DNA of 64,000 nucleotides from Streptomyces sp. CT34 (GCF_000805335.1 NZ_KN708638.1:3703362-3767361); one strand, 5' to 3'. Shown: positions 38,573-47,174, counted from the stretch's first letter. Program-made: numbers and translations. The notes: generated by a model from the letters alone, not told the origin.

Positions 38573-38594
38573 GGCCCTGCGCGCAGGGCGGATC

Positions 38595-38622
38595 GTACGG
38601 CGGCCCGTGCGGACCGCCGTAC
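38595..38622 (-). terminator. Proximal terminator hairpin after the LolA-like gene
   Basis: A 9-bp stem, GTACGGCGG (38595-38603) with CCGCCGTAC (38614-38622), has a 10-nt loop and lies 8 nt after the stop at 38631. It may work together with the hairpin at 38543-38572. Confidence 0.5.
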
Positions 38623-38630
38623 CCGGCCCG

Positions 38631-39890
38631 CTACTTCGCGGCGTCGGCGGCGGCTATCAGGGCCTGCTTGTCGACGGCGCCGACATAGATCGTGCCGTTG
38701 TCCGTGATCAGGGCGTTGACCAGCCGGGTGCTGAAGAGGTGGCCGGAGCCGAAGGAGCCGGTCACCTTGCTGCCCATGCTGTCCATGAGCTTGCCGGCCT
38801 GGCCCTTGGCGGCCTGGTCCTTGCCGCCGGGGCCGGCCGCGCCCTTGATCTTGGCGATGGACGTCCAGTCCTTGCCGATGACGTTCAGTCCGCCGAAGTC
38901 CTTCAGGCCCTGGCGGTCCTTGGCGCCCTTGCCGTGCTCGCGCTGCGCCTTCGCCCGCTGCTGGTCGCCGTTGACGACCTTGGCGCCCTTGGGCGGGGTG
39001 AAGGAGAAGGTGCTCGCGGCGGGCTTGGCGAAGTCGACACTGGTGTAGCCGACGTCGACGGCCGCCGGGCCACCGCTCTTGGGGGTGAGCGTGAACTTCA
39101 GCGGGACGCCGTTGGCCGCGTCCACCGCGACCCGTATCGAGCCGATCGTGGAGCCGGACTGCTTGGGCTTGATGACGAGCTGGTAGGCGTCCCGCCCGGC
39201 CACCTTGGCGGTGTCCCCGACGGTGACGGAGGTCGTGTCGCCGGCCGCCTTCAGGGCCTGCTGGGCGAGCTGCTGCGGAGTGGCGTTCTGCAGGCCCTTG
39301 GGGAGGTCCTTGGGGCCTTCGTGGTGCTTGCCGTGGCGGGCGTCCTCACGGGCGGTGTTGTGCACAGCGGTGTTGCTGCCGCTGTCGTACGCCCAGAGGT
39401 CCTTGCCGTTGTGGACGAGGGTGTAGTCGGCGGTCTTGTCGACGAGCGACACCCGCTGCTTCTCGGGGCCGTCGGCGGCGACCCGCAGCGTGTGCGTACC
39501 GGACGCGAGCTCGGTGAGCTTGCTCTGGGGCGACGCTGCGGCGCCGGCCCCGCCGTGCCTGCCCTGCTCGCCGCCACCCGGGCCGCCGCCGAAGCCGCCG
39601 GCTCCGCCGACACCGCCCGGCAGGGACGGCAGGCCGAGGTCCGTGGTGACCTGGACCGTGCCGGAGAGCTGCTGGACATCGGATTTGGCGATCTTGGCTA
39701 TCAGGTCCTGCGCGGAGATCTTCGGCAGGTCCGGGGAACCGGATCCGGCGAACGCCGGGACCAGCCCGATCGTCGCCGCCGTCACCCCGGCCACCGCGAC
39801 CGGTACGGCGTACCGCACCGCCTTACGACGCTTCGACGAGCGCCCCCCGTCCCATTCCTCGGTGACCTCGGTCGGTTCGTTCCGTGGCAT
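38631..39890 (-). CDS. Exported LolA/MucB-like (DUF2092-type) protein
   Basis: A 419-residue protein. A cytoplasmic stretch (MPRNEPTEVTEEWDGGRSSKRRK) precedes one membrane anchor or signal, AVRYAVPVAVAGVTAATIGLVPAFAGSG (~24-51). The remainder is extracellular: two blocks of a LolA-like half-barrel, LIAKIAKSDVQQLSGTVQVTTDLGLP and SVTVGDTAKVAGRDAYQLVIKPKQSGSTIGSIRVAVDAANGVPLKFTL. They are separated by a Gly-rich insert (GGVGGAGGFGGGPGGGEQGRHGG). Such proteins are thought to bind lipids or lipoproteins outside the membrane. ATG 39890 has GGAGG 8 nt upstream. It is upstream of, and co-oriented with, the ABC exporter. Confidence 0.8.
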   Translation of the reverse strand: MPRNEPTEVTEEWDGGRSSKRRKAVRYAVPVAVAGVTAATIGLVPAFAGSGSPDLPKISAQDLIAKIAKSDVQQLSGTVQVTTDLGLPSLPGGVGGAGGFGGGPGGGEQGRHGGAGAAASPQSKLTELASGTHTLRVAADGPEKQRVSLVDKTADYTLVHNGKDLWAYDSGSNTAVHNTAREDARHGKHHEGPKDLPKGLQNATPQQLAQQALKAAGDTTSVTVGDTAKVAGRDAYQLVIKPKQSGSTIGSIRVAVDAANGVPLKFTLTPKSGGPAAVDVGYTSVDFAKPAASTFSFTPPKGAKVVNGDQQRAKAQREHGKGAKDRQGLKDFGGLNVIGKDWTSIAKIKGAAGPGGKDQAAKGQAGKLMDSMGSKVTGSFGSGHLFSTRLVNALITDNGTIYVGAVDKQALIAAADAAK

Positions 39891-40237
39891 CTGGCCTACC
39901 TCCGTCGTGTGCGGCGGTGCTGCGTCCTCCACGCGTCCACCCCTGGCTCATTGTGGCCCGCCCGCCGCTTTCTGGTGCTCTCCATCCCACCAAATCCCGC
40001 GAGCGCAGGCGTCAACCCGCAGGGCCAACTCCGCGTACTGCTCTGGGATGACGCCGGGCCGCCGCCCGCCTGCCCCCGTACGACGGCGGGTTGATCGCCT
40101 CCGGGGGAACGCCCTAGGGGAGACCCCCGGCAACGTCGGGGTACGTCGGGGACGTCGGGAGACATCGAGGGAGGAGCCGGACACGGCCACCGGGCGGCAA
40201 CCACCCGGACCTCCGCCGGCACCGCGGCACCGCGGCC
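39891..40237. other. Intergenic region between the LolA-like and polyprenyl synthase genes
   Basis: No gene is supported. Around 40125-40165 there is a short direct repeat, ACGTCGGGG, in three near-copies. The promoter of the LolA-like gene should lie here on the minus strand; no clear boxes are seen. Confidence 0.4.
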
Positions 40238-41251
40238 TCACCCCGCGCGGTGCACCACCGTGTCGCAGAGCCCCTCCAGCGCCGACTTCGCCATGCACTC
40301 CGGCAGCGGCGCCAGCGTCGCGCGGGCGTCCTCGGCGTAGCGCACGGTGTCCCGGCGGGCCTGCTCCAGCGCCGGGTGGGCGCGCAGCCCGGCCAGCGCC
40401 TCGGCGTGCCGGGCGTCGTCCGTGAGATCGCCGGCCAGCAGCTCGCACAGCGCGCGGTCCTCGGGGGTGCCGGCGCTGCTCTCGGCGAGCGCCCGCAGCC
40501 GCAGCACCGGCAGCGTCGGAATGCCCTCGCGCAGGTCCGTACCGGGCGTCTTGCCGGACTCGTGCGAGTCGCTGGCGATGTCCAGGACGTCGTCCGCCAG
40601 CTGGAAGGCGGTGCCCAGCCGCTCGCCGTACTGGGTGAGGATGTTGACCGTCGACTCGTCGGCGCCCGACATCATCGCGCCGAAGCGGCCGGCGACCGCG
40701 ATCAGCGAGCCGGTCTTGCCCGCGATGACGTCCAGATAGTGGTCGACCGGGTCGCGGCCGTCGCGCGGCCCCGCGGTCTCCAGGATCTGCCCGGTCACCA
40801 GGCGCTCGAACGCCTCGGCCTGGATCCGGACCGCCTCGGGCCCGAGGTCGGCGAGGATGTGCGAGGCGCGGGCGAAGAGGAAGTCACCGGTCAGCACCGC
40901 GACGGAGTTGCCCCAGCGGGCGTTGGCGCTGGCCACCCCGCGGCGTACGTCGGCCTCGTCCATCACGTCGTCGTGGTAGAGCGTCGCCAGGTGCGTCAGC
41001 TCCACGACGACCGCCGAGGGCACCACACCGGGGCTGTACGGGTCGCCGAACTGGGCCGCCAGCATCGCCAGCAGCGGGCGGAACCGCTTGCCGCCGGCGC
41101 GCACGAGATGCTGCGCGGCTTCGGTGATGAACGGCACGTCGCTCTTGGTGGCCTCCAGAAGGCCCTCCTCGACAGCCGCCAACCCGGCCTGGACATCGGC
41201 CTCAAGAGCCTGGTCCCGCACGCTCAGCCCAAAGGGCCCGACGACGGTCAC
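40238..41251 (-). CDS. Trans-polyprenyl diphosphate synthase
   Basis: A 337-residue prenyltransferase that extends allylic diphosphates with isopentenyl diphosphate. First Asp-rich motif LATLYHDDVMDEADVRRG near residue 95, with GGKRFRPLLAML upstream; second Asp-rich motif FQLADDVLDIASDSHESGKTPGTDLREG near 220. GTG 41251 follows GGAG. Length and motifs fit the long-chain (C35-C50) class that supplies the menaquinone side chain, and the position between korAB and the nuo operon agrees with a quinone role. Chain length cannot be read from sequence here, and a shorter product is possible. Confidence 0.9.
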   Translation of the reverse strand: MTVVGPFGLSVRDQALEADVQAGLAAVEEGLLEATKSDVPFITEAAQHLVRAGGKRFRPLLAMLAAQFGDPYSPGVVPSAVVVELTHLATLYHDDVMDEADVRRGVASANARWGNSVAVLTGDFLFARASHILADLGPEAVRIQAEAFERLVTGQILETAGPRDGRDPVDHYLDVIAGKTGSLIAVAGRFGAMMSGADESTVNILTQYGERLGTAFQLADDVLDIASDSHESGKTPGTDLREGIPTLPVLRLRALAESSAGTPEDRALCELLAGDLTDDARHAEALAGLRAHPALEQARRDTVRYAEDARATLAPLPECMAKSALEGLCDTVVHRAG

Positions 41252-41709
41252 GAGGGGTACTCCTGTCTGCTGACGATCAAACGGAATGTCGATCTGTCGC
41301 TGTCTCCACCATTGGCCAGCGTATCCGGTCGCACTTGGATCACCGTGAGCGCCCGCCCCCCGAACCACTCGGCCAGCACAGAAGCCGCCGCGCAGCCGGG
41401 TCCCGGATCGCCGCTCGGCACGCGGCACCCGTAAGAGACAGGGGGCGGGAGAGGCGTACGAGGCCCCGAACACCCCTTGCGGCACAGGCGCACCACCGTC
41501 CCGGTCACGGGTCCCGCCACGACGACGACCGGAGAACCGCATCCCCGCGAGGACCGCACGCCGGGCGGCCGGCCCTTTCCCCGGCCGCACCGATGCCCCT
41601 CGGCGTCCCCGGCCGCCCCGATTTCCTCGACACACAGGTCATTGTGGCCGCCCCCGCGGCCGGCCGGGTCCTCAGGGCGCCTCCGGGTACCGCCGGGCGC
41701 CCCGCCGCC
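41252..41709. other. Intergenic region upstream of the polyprenyl synthase
   Basis: No gene is supported on either strand; frames passing through are antisense shadows. On the minus strand a TACGCT box near 41314-41319 could be a -10 element for the synthase, with no good -35. Confidence 0.4.
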
Positions 41710-42912
41710 TCACCCGTAGGTCCGCGCCACCGCCCGCGCCAGCCGGGGCGCGGCGAAGTCCGTGCCGCACACGAAGCGCATCACCGGCCCGAAGGACGCG
41801 GCGGCCGACAGGCCGGTGAAGTACAGCCCCGGTACGGACGAGCCGAAACCGGCGTCCAGCAGCGGCCCGCCCGCCCGTACGGTGATGCCGGTCCGCAGTC
41901 CCGGGCCCAGGAAGTCCAGCGCGTCCAGCGCCATCCGGTAACCGGTCGCGGCCAGTACGTGGTCGGCGGCCAGCTCGCCGCCGCGCCCGTCGGGGCCGCG
42001 CAGCGACAGCACCGGGCGGCCGTCGCGCACCTCGGCCCGGTCGATCGCCCGCCCCTGGGTCACCCGCACCCGTCCCACGAAGCGGTCCCGCAGCCACCAT
42101 GCGCCCAGCGGGCCGAGCACCCGGCGCACCAGGAACCGCCGGGCGGGGACCGGGAGATGGCGGAAGCCGCCCGCGTGCTCGGTCAGCGCCCACAGCGACC
42201 AGGCGTTGCCGAACGGCGAGGACGGGCGCAGCCGCGACTGACGGTCCGGGGGCGCACCGAAGCCCACCGCCGCCTTCCCGCGTGCCACCACCCGGACCGA
42301 CGCCGCGCCCGCCTCGACGAGCAGTACCGCGCTCTCCAGAGCCGACTGCCCGGCGCCGACGACCACCACCTCGCGCCCGGTCAGCGCGGCGAGGTCGCGG
42401 TGCTGCGAGCTGTGCGAGACGGGCCCGGTGGCCGACGGCCCTTCAGGGACCGCGGCGGCCAGTACGGACGGCAGGTGCGCCAGCCCGCTCAGTCCGGTGG
42501 CGACGACCACCGCCCGTGCCCCGAACTGCTCGCCGCTGTCCAGTTTCAGCTCGAAGCCGTCCGCCCGCCGGTCGACCGAGACCACCCGGACCCGCTCCAG
42601 CTCCGGGAGCAGCCGACGCTGCACCCACCGGCCGTAGCGGACGAAGGTCTCGACGGGTATGACGTCCCAGTCGGAGGCATAGCGCCGCTCCCCCGTCGCC
42701 GCACAGAAGTCGCCCAGGGTGTACCCGGTGTGCGGGACGGAGATACTGGACGCCGCCGGGGTCGACTTGAGCAGCATGCCCGCGGGCATCCGCTCGTCCC
42801 AACTGTCCATCGGCTGCCCGAAGACCCGTACCGGCAGGCCGCGGGCCCGCAGATGCGCTGCCGTCGCCAGCCCGTACGGCCCGGCCCCTATGACCGCTAC
42901 CGGAGTGCTCAC
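41710..42912 (-). CDS. FAD-dependent NAD(P)-binding oxidoreductase
   Basis: A 400-residue flavoprotein. The FAD site is at the N-terminus (PVAVIGAGPYGLATAAHLRARG, residues ~5-26). A second Rossmann site for NAD(P)H is in REVVVVGAGQSALESAVLLVEAG near 175, and the C-terminal FAD contact is VLAATGYRMALDALDFLG. DSWDERMPAGMLLKST is typical of flavin monooxygenase-like proteins. The C-terminal PGLYFTGLSAAASFGPVMRFVCG closes the FAD domain. GTG 42912 has GGGAGG upstream. It lies 25 nt downstream of the ATP-grasp gene on the same strand. Substrate unknown. Confidence 0.85.
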   Translation of the reverse strand: MSTPVAVIGAGPYGLATAAHLRARGLPVRVFGQPMDSWDERMPAGMLLKSTPAASSISVPHTGYTLGDFCAATGERRYASDWDVIPVETFVRYGRWVQRRLLPELERVRVVSVDRRADGFELKLDSGEQFGARAVVVATGLSGLAHLPSVLAAAVPEGPSATGPVSHSSQHRDLAALTGREVVVVGAGQSALESAVLLVEAGAASVRVVARGKAAVGFGAPPDRQSRLRPSSPFGNAWSLWALTEHAGGFRHLPVPARRFLVRRVLGPLGAWWLRDRFVGRVRVTQGRAIDRAEVRDGRPVLSLRGPDGRGGELAADHVLAATGYRMALDALDFLGPGLRTGITVRAGGPLLDAGFGSSVPGLYFTGLSAAASFGPVMRFVCGTDFAAPRLARAVARTYG

Positions 42913-42934
42913 TTCGGTCCCTCCCCACGGTGGA

Positions 42935-42948
42935 GTTTCACGTGAAAC
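42935..42948. other. parS: parS chromosome-partitioning site
   Basis: The 14-bp perfect palindrome GTTTCACGTGAAAC matches the Streptomyces parS core exactly. The outer consensus bases T and A are A (42934) and G (42949), so 14 of 16 positions fit. It overlaps the last codons and stop of the ATP-grasp gene. ParB would load here. Confidence 0.85.
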
Positions 42949-44200
42949 GGCCCCCGGCCGTACCGGCACGGCGGCCCGCCCGCCAGAGCTGCACCAGATG
43001 GCGGGTGCCCGGCCCGACGCTGCGGGCGAGCATGGTGAAGAACGGCAACGGGTCATCGCCGGCGAACCAGGCCAGTTCGGTGCCGCCGGCCCGTGCCGGT
43101 CCGTGCGGTCCCGTACGGCGGCGCCGGTAGGCGAGCCGTGCGGGCAGATCGACGTTCTCGACCACGAAGCGGTGCCCGGTCCGCTGCACGCCCTCGGGCA
43201 CCGGCCGCCCGGTGAGCGCGAGGTGCTGGGCGCGGACCACGTCCACCCCGGCGGTGTTCTCGAAGAGCCGGAACTGCGCGCCCATCCGCGGGTTGAAGTC
43301 CAGCAGCTTGTAGCGGCCGTCCCGGCGGTCCAGCCGCCAGTCCAGGTCGGCGATCCCGGCGAAGCCGATACGCCGGACGAAGTCGCCGGTCATGGCGGCG
43401 AGTTGGGGGTTGCCGACGACATACGCACAGGCCGTCATCCCCGCGTACGGCGGCCAGGAGCGCACCTTGACCCCGGTGAACAGCACCCGCACCGCGCCGT
43501 GTTCATCGCAGCAGGCGTGCACGATCCAGTCCTCGGCCTGCTCGCCCGGCAGGTACTCCTGAAGGATCACCGCCGGCCGCGGCCCCCAGTCGCGCGCCAG
43601 GTCCAGCAGCCTCTCCGGCCCGCCGATCCGGGTCGTCCCGGCGACCGCGGGCCGGCTGCGCCGGACGAACGCCTCCCGGTTCTTGGCCACCACGGGGAAG
43701 CGGGCCCGGTCCGCGTACGCCGCGATCTCCGCGTACGAGCGGGGGAAGGCGGCGGCCGGCGTGGGCACCCCGTGCGCGGCGCAGAGCTCGTGCAGGCCCT
43801 GTTTGCTGGCGAGTTGGCGGGGCAGCGCGGGATCGACACGGGGAAACAGAAACGATCCGGCGAGCTCCGCGGCGTGCTCGGCGATCAGCACCGCCGCCTC
43901 CTCGTCGGTCGGGAACAGCACCGTGGGCCGGCCGATCCGGCGGCCGATCCGCAGCAGCCCGTCGACCAGCCGCGCCGGATCCTCCCGCCCGGTGGTGGGC
44001 CAGACGAACCGCCCCGCCAGATAGCGCGAGGCCGCGGCGGGCGTGAACCGGTCCTCGGTGACGGCGTACACGGGTATCCCGAGCCGCCCCAGGCTGCGGA
44101 TCGCGCCGACACCGCCGTGGTGCAGCGGATACCGGCCGATTTTCACGATGAGTCCCGGCACACTCCGGTCGACCCCGAGCCGTACGCCCCTGCGCGCCAC
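42938..44200 (-). CDS. ATP-grasp domain protein (carboxylate-amine ligase type)
   Basis: A 420-residue ATP-grasp enzyme. The N-terminal pre-ATP region contains VKIGRYPLHHGGVGAIRSLGRLGIPVYAVTEDRFTPA, followed by the central lysine ARFPVVAKNREAFVRR (~160), hinge AVILQEYLPGEQAEDW (~205), and metal/ATP site ADLDWRLDRRDGRYKLLDFNPRMGAQFRLFENTAGVDVV (~290-330). Such enzymes ligate a carboxylate to an amine or thiol; acceptor unknown. GTG 44200 is used. Its neighbour is a flavoprotein on the same strand, suggesting a small biosynthetic unit. The stop codon is embedded in a parS site. Confidence 0.85.
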   Translation of the reverse strand: MARRGVRLGVDRSVPGLIVKIGRYPLHHGGVGAIRSLGRLGIPVYAVTEDRFTPAAASRYLAGRFVWPTTGREDPARLVDGLLRIGRRIGRPTVLFPTDEEAAVLIAEHAAELAGSFLFPRVDPALPRQLASKQGLHELCAAHGVPTPAAAFPRSYAEIAAYADRARFPVVAKNREAFVRRSRPAVAGTTRIGGPERLLDLARDWGPRPAVILQEYLPGEQAEDWIVHACCDEHGAVRVLFTGVKVRSWPPYAGMTACAYVVGNPQLAAMTGDFVRRIGFAGIADLDWRLDRRDGRYKLLDFNPRMGAQFRLFENTAGVDVVRAQHLALTGRPVPEGVQRTGHRFVVENVDLPARLAYRRRRTGPHGPARAGGTELAWFAGDDPLPFFTMLARSVGPGTRHLVQLWRAGRRAGTAGGRFT

Positions 44201-44446
44201 ATGTCCCCCCAACGGAACGGCCCCGACGGGACGGCCCCCCGGCACGTGCCCGCAAAGGAAGCTAGGACCGAATTGCGCAGTGCGGCAAGGCTTTTCCGGA
44301 CATTGCCAGAACCAGAGGGTTCACGCCGTCGGCACACCGCCGATTCCCGGGCGCGAACCGCTCCGGCGCGCGCCCCCGGCCGTACCCTGATCGACGGACC
44401 ACCGGCCGCCCACCGGCGACGACGACGAACGCGAGGAGCAGTGTCC

Positions 44447-45688
44447 ATGCCCGAGCAGAGCCCGGAGCAGAGCCCGTTCGACCTGGCCGAAGGCGACCCC
44501 TTCGGCCCGCACACCCTTCCCTACGGCATCTTCAGCACCGCCGACGCGCCCGACCGGCGCCGGATCGGCGTCCGCTACGGCAGCCGGGTCCTGGACCTGA
44601 GCGCGCTGCCCGGCGCGCTGCCCTCCGTCGTTCCCGCGCCGCACGGCGAGCTGCTCGGCGCCGCCACCCTCAACCCGCTGCTGGCCGCCGGCCGCCCCGT
44701 ATGGCAGCAGGTCCGCGCGGCCGTCGGCACCGCCCTGACCGACCCCGCGCACCGCACCGCCGTGGCCCCGCTGCTGCACCCGCTGGACGGCGTCACCCTG
44801 CACCTCCCCTTCGAGGTCGCCGACTACGTCGACTTCTACTCCAGCGAGCACCACGCCACCAACGTCGGCAAGATCTTCCGTCCGAACGGCGCCGCGCTGC
44901 CGCCCAACTGGAAGCATCTGCCGATCGGTTACCACGGCCGGGCGGGCACCGTCGTCGTCTCCGGCACCCCGGTGGTCCGGCCCAACGGCCAGCGCAAGAC
45001 CCCCGAGGACGCCGCCCCGGTCTTCGGCCCGTCCACCCGCCTCGACATCGAGGCGGAGGTCGGCTTCGTCGTCGGCACCCCCTCCGCACTCCACGAGCCG
45101 GTGGGCCTGGCCGGCTTCCGCGACCACGTCTTCGGCGTCTGCCTGGTCAACGACTGGTCCGCGCGCGACATCCAGGCATGGGAGTACGTGCCGCTCGGCC
45201 CGTTCCTCGGCAAGTCCTTCGCGACCTCGGTCTCCGCCTGGATCACGCCGCTGGACGCCTTCGACGCGGCCCGGACCCGGCCGCCCGCCCGGGACACCGC
45301 GCCGCTGCCGTACCTCGACGACACGGCGGCCGAGCCGGGCGGTATCGACCTGCGGATCGAGGTGGCCCACAACGGCGAGGTGATCTCCCGCCCGCCGTTC
45401 GCCGCGATGTACTGGACGGCCGCCCAGCAGCTCGCCCACATGACCGTCAACGGCGCCTCGCTGCGCACCGGCGACCTCTACGCCTCCGGCACCGTCTCCG
45501 GCCCCGAGCCCGACCAGCTCGGCTGCCTGTTGGAACTGACCCAGGGCAAGGGCCCCTACCTCCAGGACGGCGACGAGATCACCCTCACCGCCTGGGCGCC
45601 GGGTCCGGACGGCTCCCGGATCGGCCTGGGCGAGGTCACCGGCCGGGTGCTGCCGGCCCGTGAGGTCCCGGCCGGCGCCCCGGCGTGA
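44447..45688 (+). CDS. fahA: Fumarylacetoacetase
   Basis: Hydrolyses fumarylacetoacetate to fumarate and acetoacetate, the last step of tyrosine/homogentisate catabolism. The 413-residue protein has an N-terminal SH3-like domain (LPYGIFSTADAPDRRRIGVRYGSRVLDL), active-site YVDFYSSEHHATNVGKIFRP near residue 127, PIGYHGRAGTVVVSGTPVVRPNGQ, and metal ligands in DIEAEVGFVVG and VCLVNDWSARDIQAWEYVPLGPFLGKSF. ATG 44447 has GGAG 8 nt upstream. The stop overlaps the start of a decayed GPP34 gene (GTGA). No homogentisate dioxygenase lies nearby. Confidence 0.95.
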   Translation: MPEQSPEQSPFDLAEGDPFGPHTLPYGIFSTADAPDRRRIGVRYGSRVLDLSALPGALPSVVPAPHGELLGAATLNPLLAAGRPVWQQVRAAVGTALTDPAHRTAVAPLLHPLDGVTLHLPFEVADYVDFYSSEHHATNVGKIFRPNGAALPPNWKHLPIGYHGRAGTVVVSGTPVVRPNGQRKTPEDAAPVFGPSTRLDIEAEVGFVVGTPSALHEPVGLAGFRDHVFGVCLVNDWSARDIQAWEYVPLGPFLGKSFATSVSAWITPLDAFDAARTRPPARDTAPLPYLDDTAAEPGGIDLRIEVAHNGEVISRPPFAAMYWTAAQQLAHMTVNGASLRTGDLYASGTVSGPEPDQLGCLLELTQGKGPYLQDGDEITLTAWAPGPDGSRIGLGEVTGRVLPAREVPAGAPA

Positions 45689-46390
45689 CGGACCGCCCCG
45701 ACACCCTGCTCCCCCGGAAGAAGTGCCGCTGATCGCCCTCGACCCGGCGCGCGGCCGGCCCCTGGCCACCCGCCGGTTCGTGCGGTACGGGGTGGCCGGG
45801 GCGGCCCTCGCCGACCTGGAGGCGGCCGGGCGGATCACCGCGGCACCGGGCGGCCGGGTCGCCGTGAAACGGCCGCTGCCGCTGCCGCACGACCCGGTGC
45901 CGACCCGGGGGCGCCGGCCGCGCTCTCCCGGCCCGGAGAAGGGCGGCAGGGGCGTCCGGGCGCACCTGGGGGCGCGGCACCGGCCGGACGGTCCACGAGC
46001 TGTTCGTGCGGTGGCCGGCGGCGCGCGGCGCGATACGCAGGGAGACCCGGCGGGCGCTGGGCCTCCTCCCGTACGTCGGGGTGTCCCCTGCTCATGGGGG
46101 TGCCCCGCTCGAACGAAGTCGAGAGTGCGGGAGGAGTCGAGAGCTCGGGGAAGGCTCCCCGCCGGTCCGGTGGATCTCGCCGGCCCGACCCGGGAGCGCT
46201 TCCGGGCGGCGGCGCAGGCCGGTCCGCCGGACCCCCGCGCCCGGCTGCTCGCGGCACTCGCCCCGGCCCGCGGCCCGGACCGCAGGCTGCTGCCGGGCCA
46301 CGGCCACCGCGCCGTCCGCCGCGAGCGGCGGCGACCGGTCCGCGCCGAGTGGCACGCGGTGGAGCGCGCCGCACGGGAGGACAAGGCCGC
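45685..46390 (+). pseudogene. Decayed GPP34-family (Golgi phosphoprotein 3-like) gene
   Basis: The frame opens with GTG 45685 overlapping the upstream stop. After ~11 codons a one-base shift is needed to continue as PEEVPLIALDPARGRPLATRRFVRYGVAGAALADLEAAGRI, the start of a GPP34 domain. A second shift gives VHELFVRWPAARGAIRRETRRALGLLPYV. A palindromic repeat then interrupts (46080-46160), after which FPAGPVDLAGPTRERFRAAAQAG... resumes. GPP34 proteins bind membrane phospholipids in eukaryotes; the bacterial role is unclear. At least two frameshifts and an insertion make it non-functional. Sequencing error could explain one shift but not all. Confidence 0.65.
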
Positions 46391-46605
46391 GGCGGGCGGG
46401 GGCCGGTTCCCGTCGTCGAACTCCCGTCGTCCGCCCGAAGGGCGGGCCGGGCGGCGCCCGGTGCGTACTCTCGGCGCGCCGGGCGGCGGTCGGCAGGCGG
46501 GAGTTCGACGACGGGATCTGGCGTCTGTCGGCAAACTCACGTCTGCCGACCGCCCGGCCCGCTGCTAGCCTCACGGGTCCCTGTCCCACAACGGAGGAGA
46601 CGTAC
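46391..46605. other. Region upstream of the lipoprotein gene with an 18-bp inverted repeat
   Basis: CCCGTCGTCGAACTCCCG (46409-46426) and its exact complement (46498-46515) flank 71 nt. A further 7-bp pair, GTCGGCA/TGCCGAC, lies just beyond. TAGCCT near 46566 could be a -10 box. No gene is supported. Confidence 0.6.
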
Positions 46606-47091
46606 GTGCGCAAGGCAGCGCAGTTCGCCGGGGCGGTCGCCGTCGCCGCGCTGCTGCTCAGCGGTTGCGGCAGCAGCGGCGGCAGCGGCAAGGACGGCAG
46701 CACCCCCGACAAGACGCCGGAGGCCGCCCCGTCGACTCCCGGCGGCGACGGCAAGGCATCGGGCGCCACCGCGGTCGAGGGCGCGTGGAAGGGCGGCACC
46801 GCGTCGAGCCCGCTGGTCCTCGTGGTCGCCAAGGGCACCGTCGCGTTCAGCAACGGCCACAAGTCCGCCTGTATGGGCAAGGTCGAGAAGATGGCCGGGA
46901 TGACCATGGCCGTCCTCAAGTGCACCGACGGGGACACCACCCGCACCACGGGCACCCTCAAGCCGAGCGCGGACGGCAAGACGCTGACCGTCTCGTGGAA
47001 GGGCGGCCCGACCGAGAAGTACACCAAGAGCGAGGACGGCAGCGTGAAGATCCCCGACATGCCGAAGCTCCCGGACCTGCCGAAGAGCTGA
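46606..47091 (+). CDS. Secreted lipoprotein of unknown function
   Basis: A 161-residue lipoprotein. The signal peptide VRKAAQFAGAVAVAALLLSGC has the lipobox LSGC, with the acylated Cys near residue 21. A Gly/Ser/Pro linker (SSGGSGKDGSTPDKTPEAAPSTPGG) is followed by an ~85-residue beta-rich domain, GAWKGGTASSPLVLVVAKGTVAFSNGHKSACMGKVEKMAG... KCTDGDTTRTTGTLKPSADGKTLTVSW, with one Cys pair. It ends in a Pro/Leu/Lys tail. GTG 46606 has GGAGG 8 nt upstream. I do not recognise a named family. It converges on the nuo operon and they share a terminator. Confidence 0.85.
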   Translation: MRKAAQFAGAVAVAALLLSGCGSSGGSGKDGSTPDKTPEAAPSTPGGDGKASGATAVEGAWKGGTASSPLVLVVAKGTVAFSNGHKSACMGKVEKMAGMTMAVLKCTDGDTTRTTGTLKPSADGKTLTVSWKGGPTEKYTKSEDGSVKIPDMPKLPDLPKS

Positions 47092-47105
47092 CCGCCGCGC
47101 AGCAC

Positions 47106-47153
47106 AACGGCCGCCGCCCGGGACCCGCGACGGGATACCGGGCGGCGGCCGTT
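47106..47153. terminator. Bidirectional terminator of the lipoprotein gene and the nuo operon
   Basis: A 16-bp perfect stem (47106-47121 with 47138-47153, AACGGCCGCCGCCCGG and complement) has a 16-nt loop. It lies 14 nt after the lipoprotein stop and 21 nt beyond the nuoN stop on the other strand, with AA/TT at the ends. Confidence 0.85.
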
Positions 47154-47174
47154 CGCCGGCGGGCCGCAGGGCCC

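Noticed and set aside
41335..42945. 536-codon plus-strand open frame over the flavoprotein gene
   Set aside because: Antisense to an intact FAD-binding protein; no motif is visible in it.
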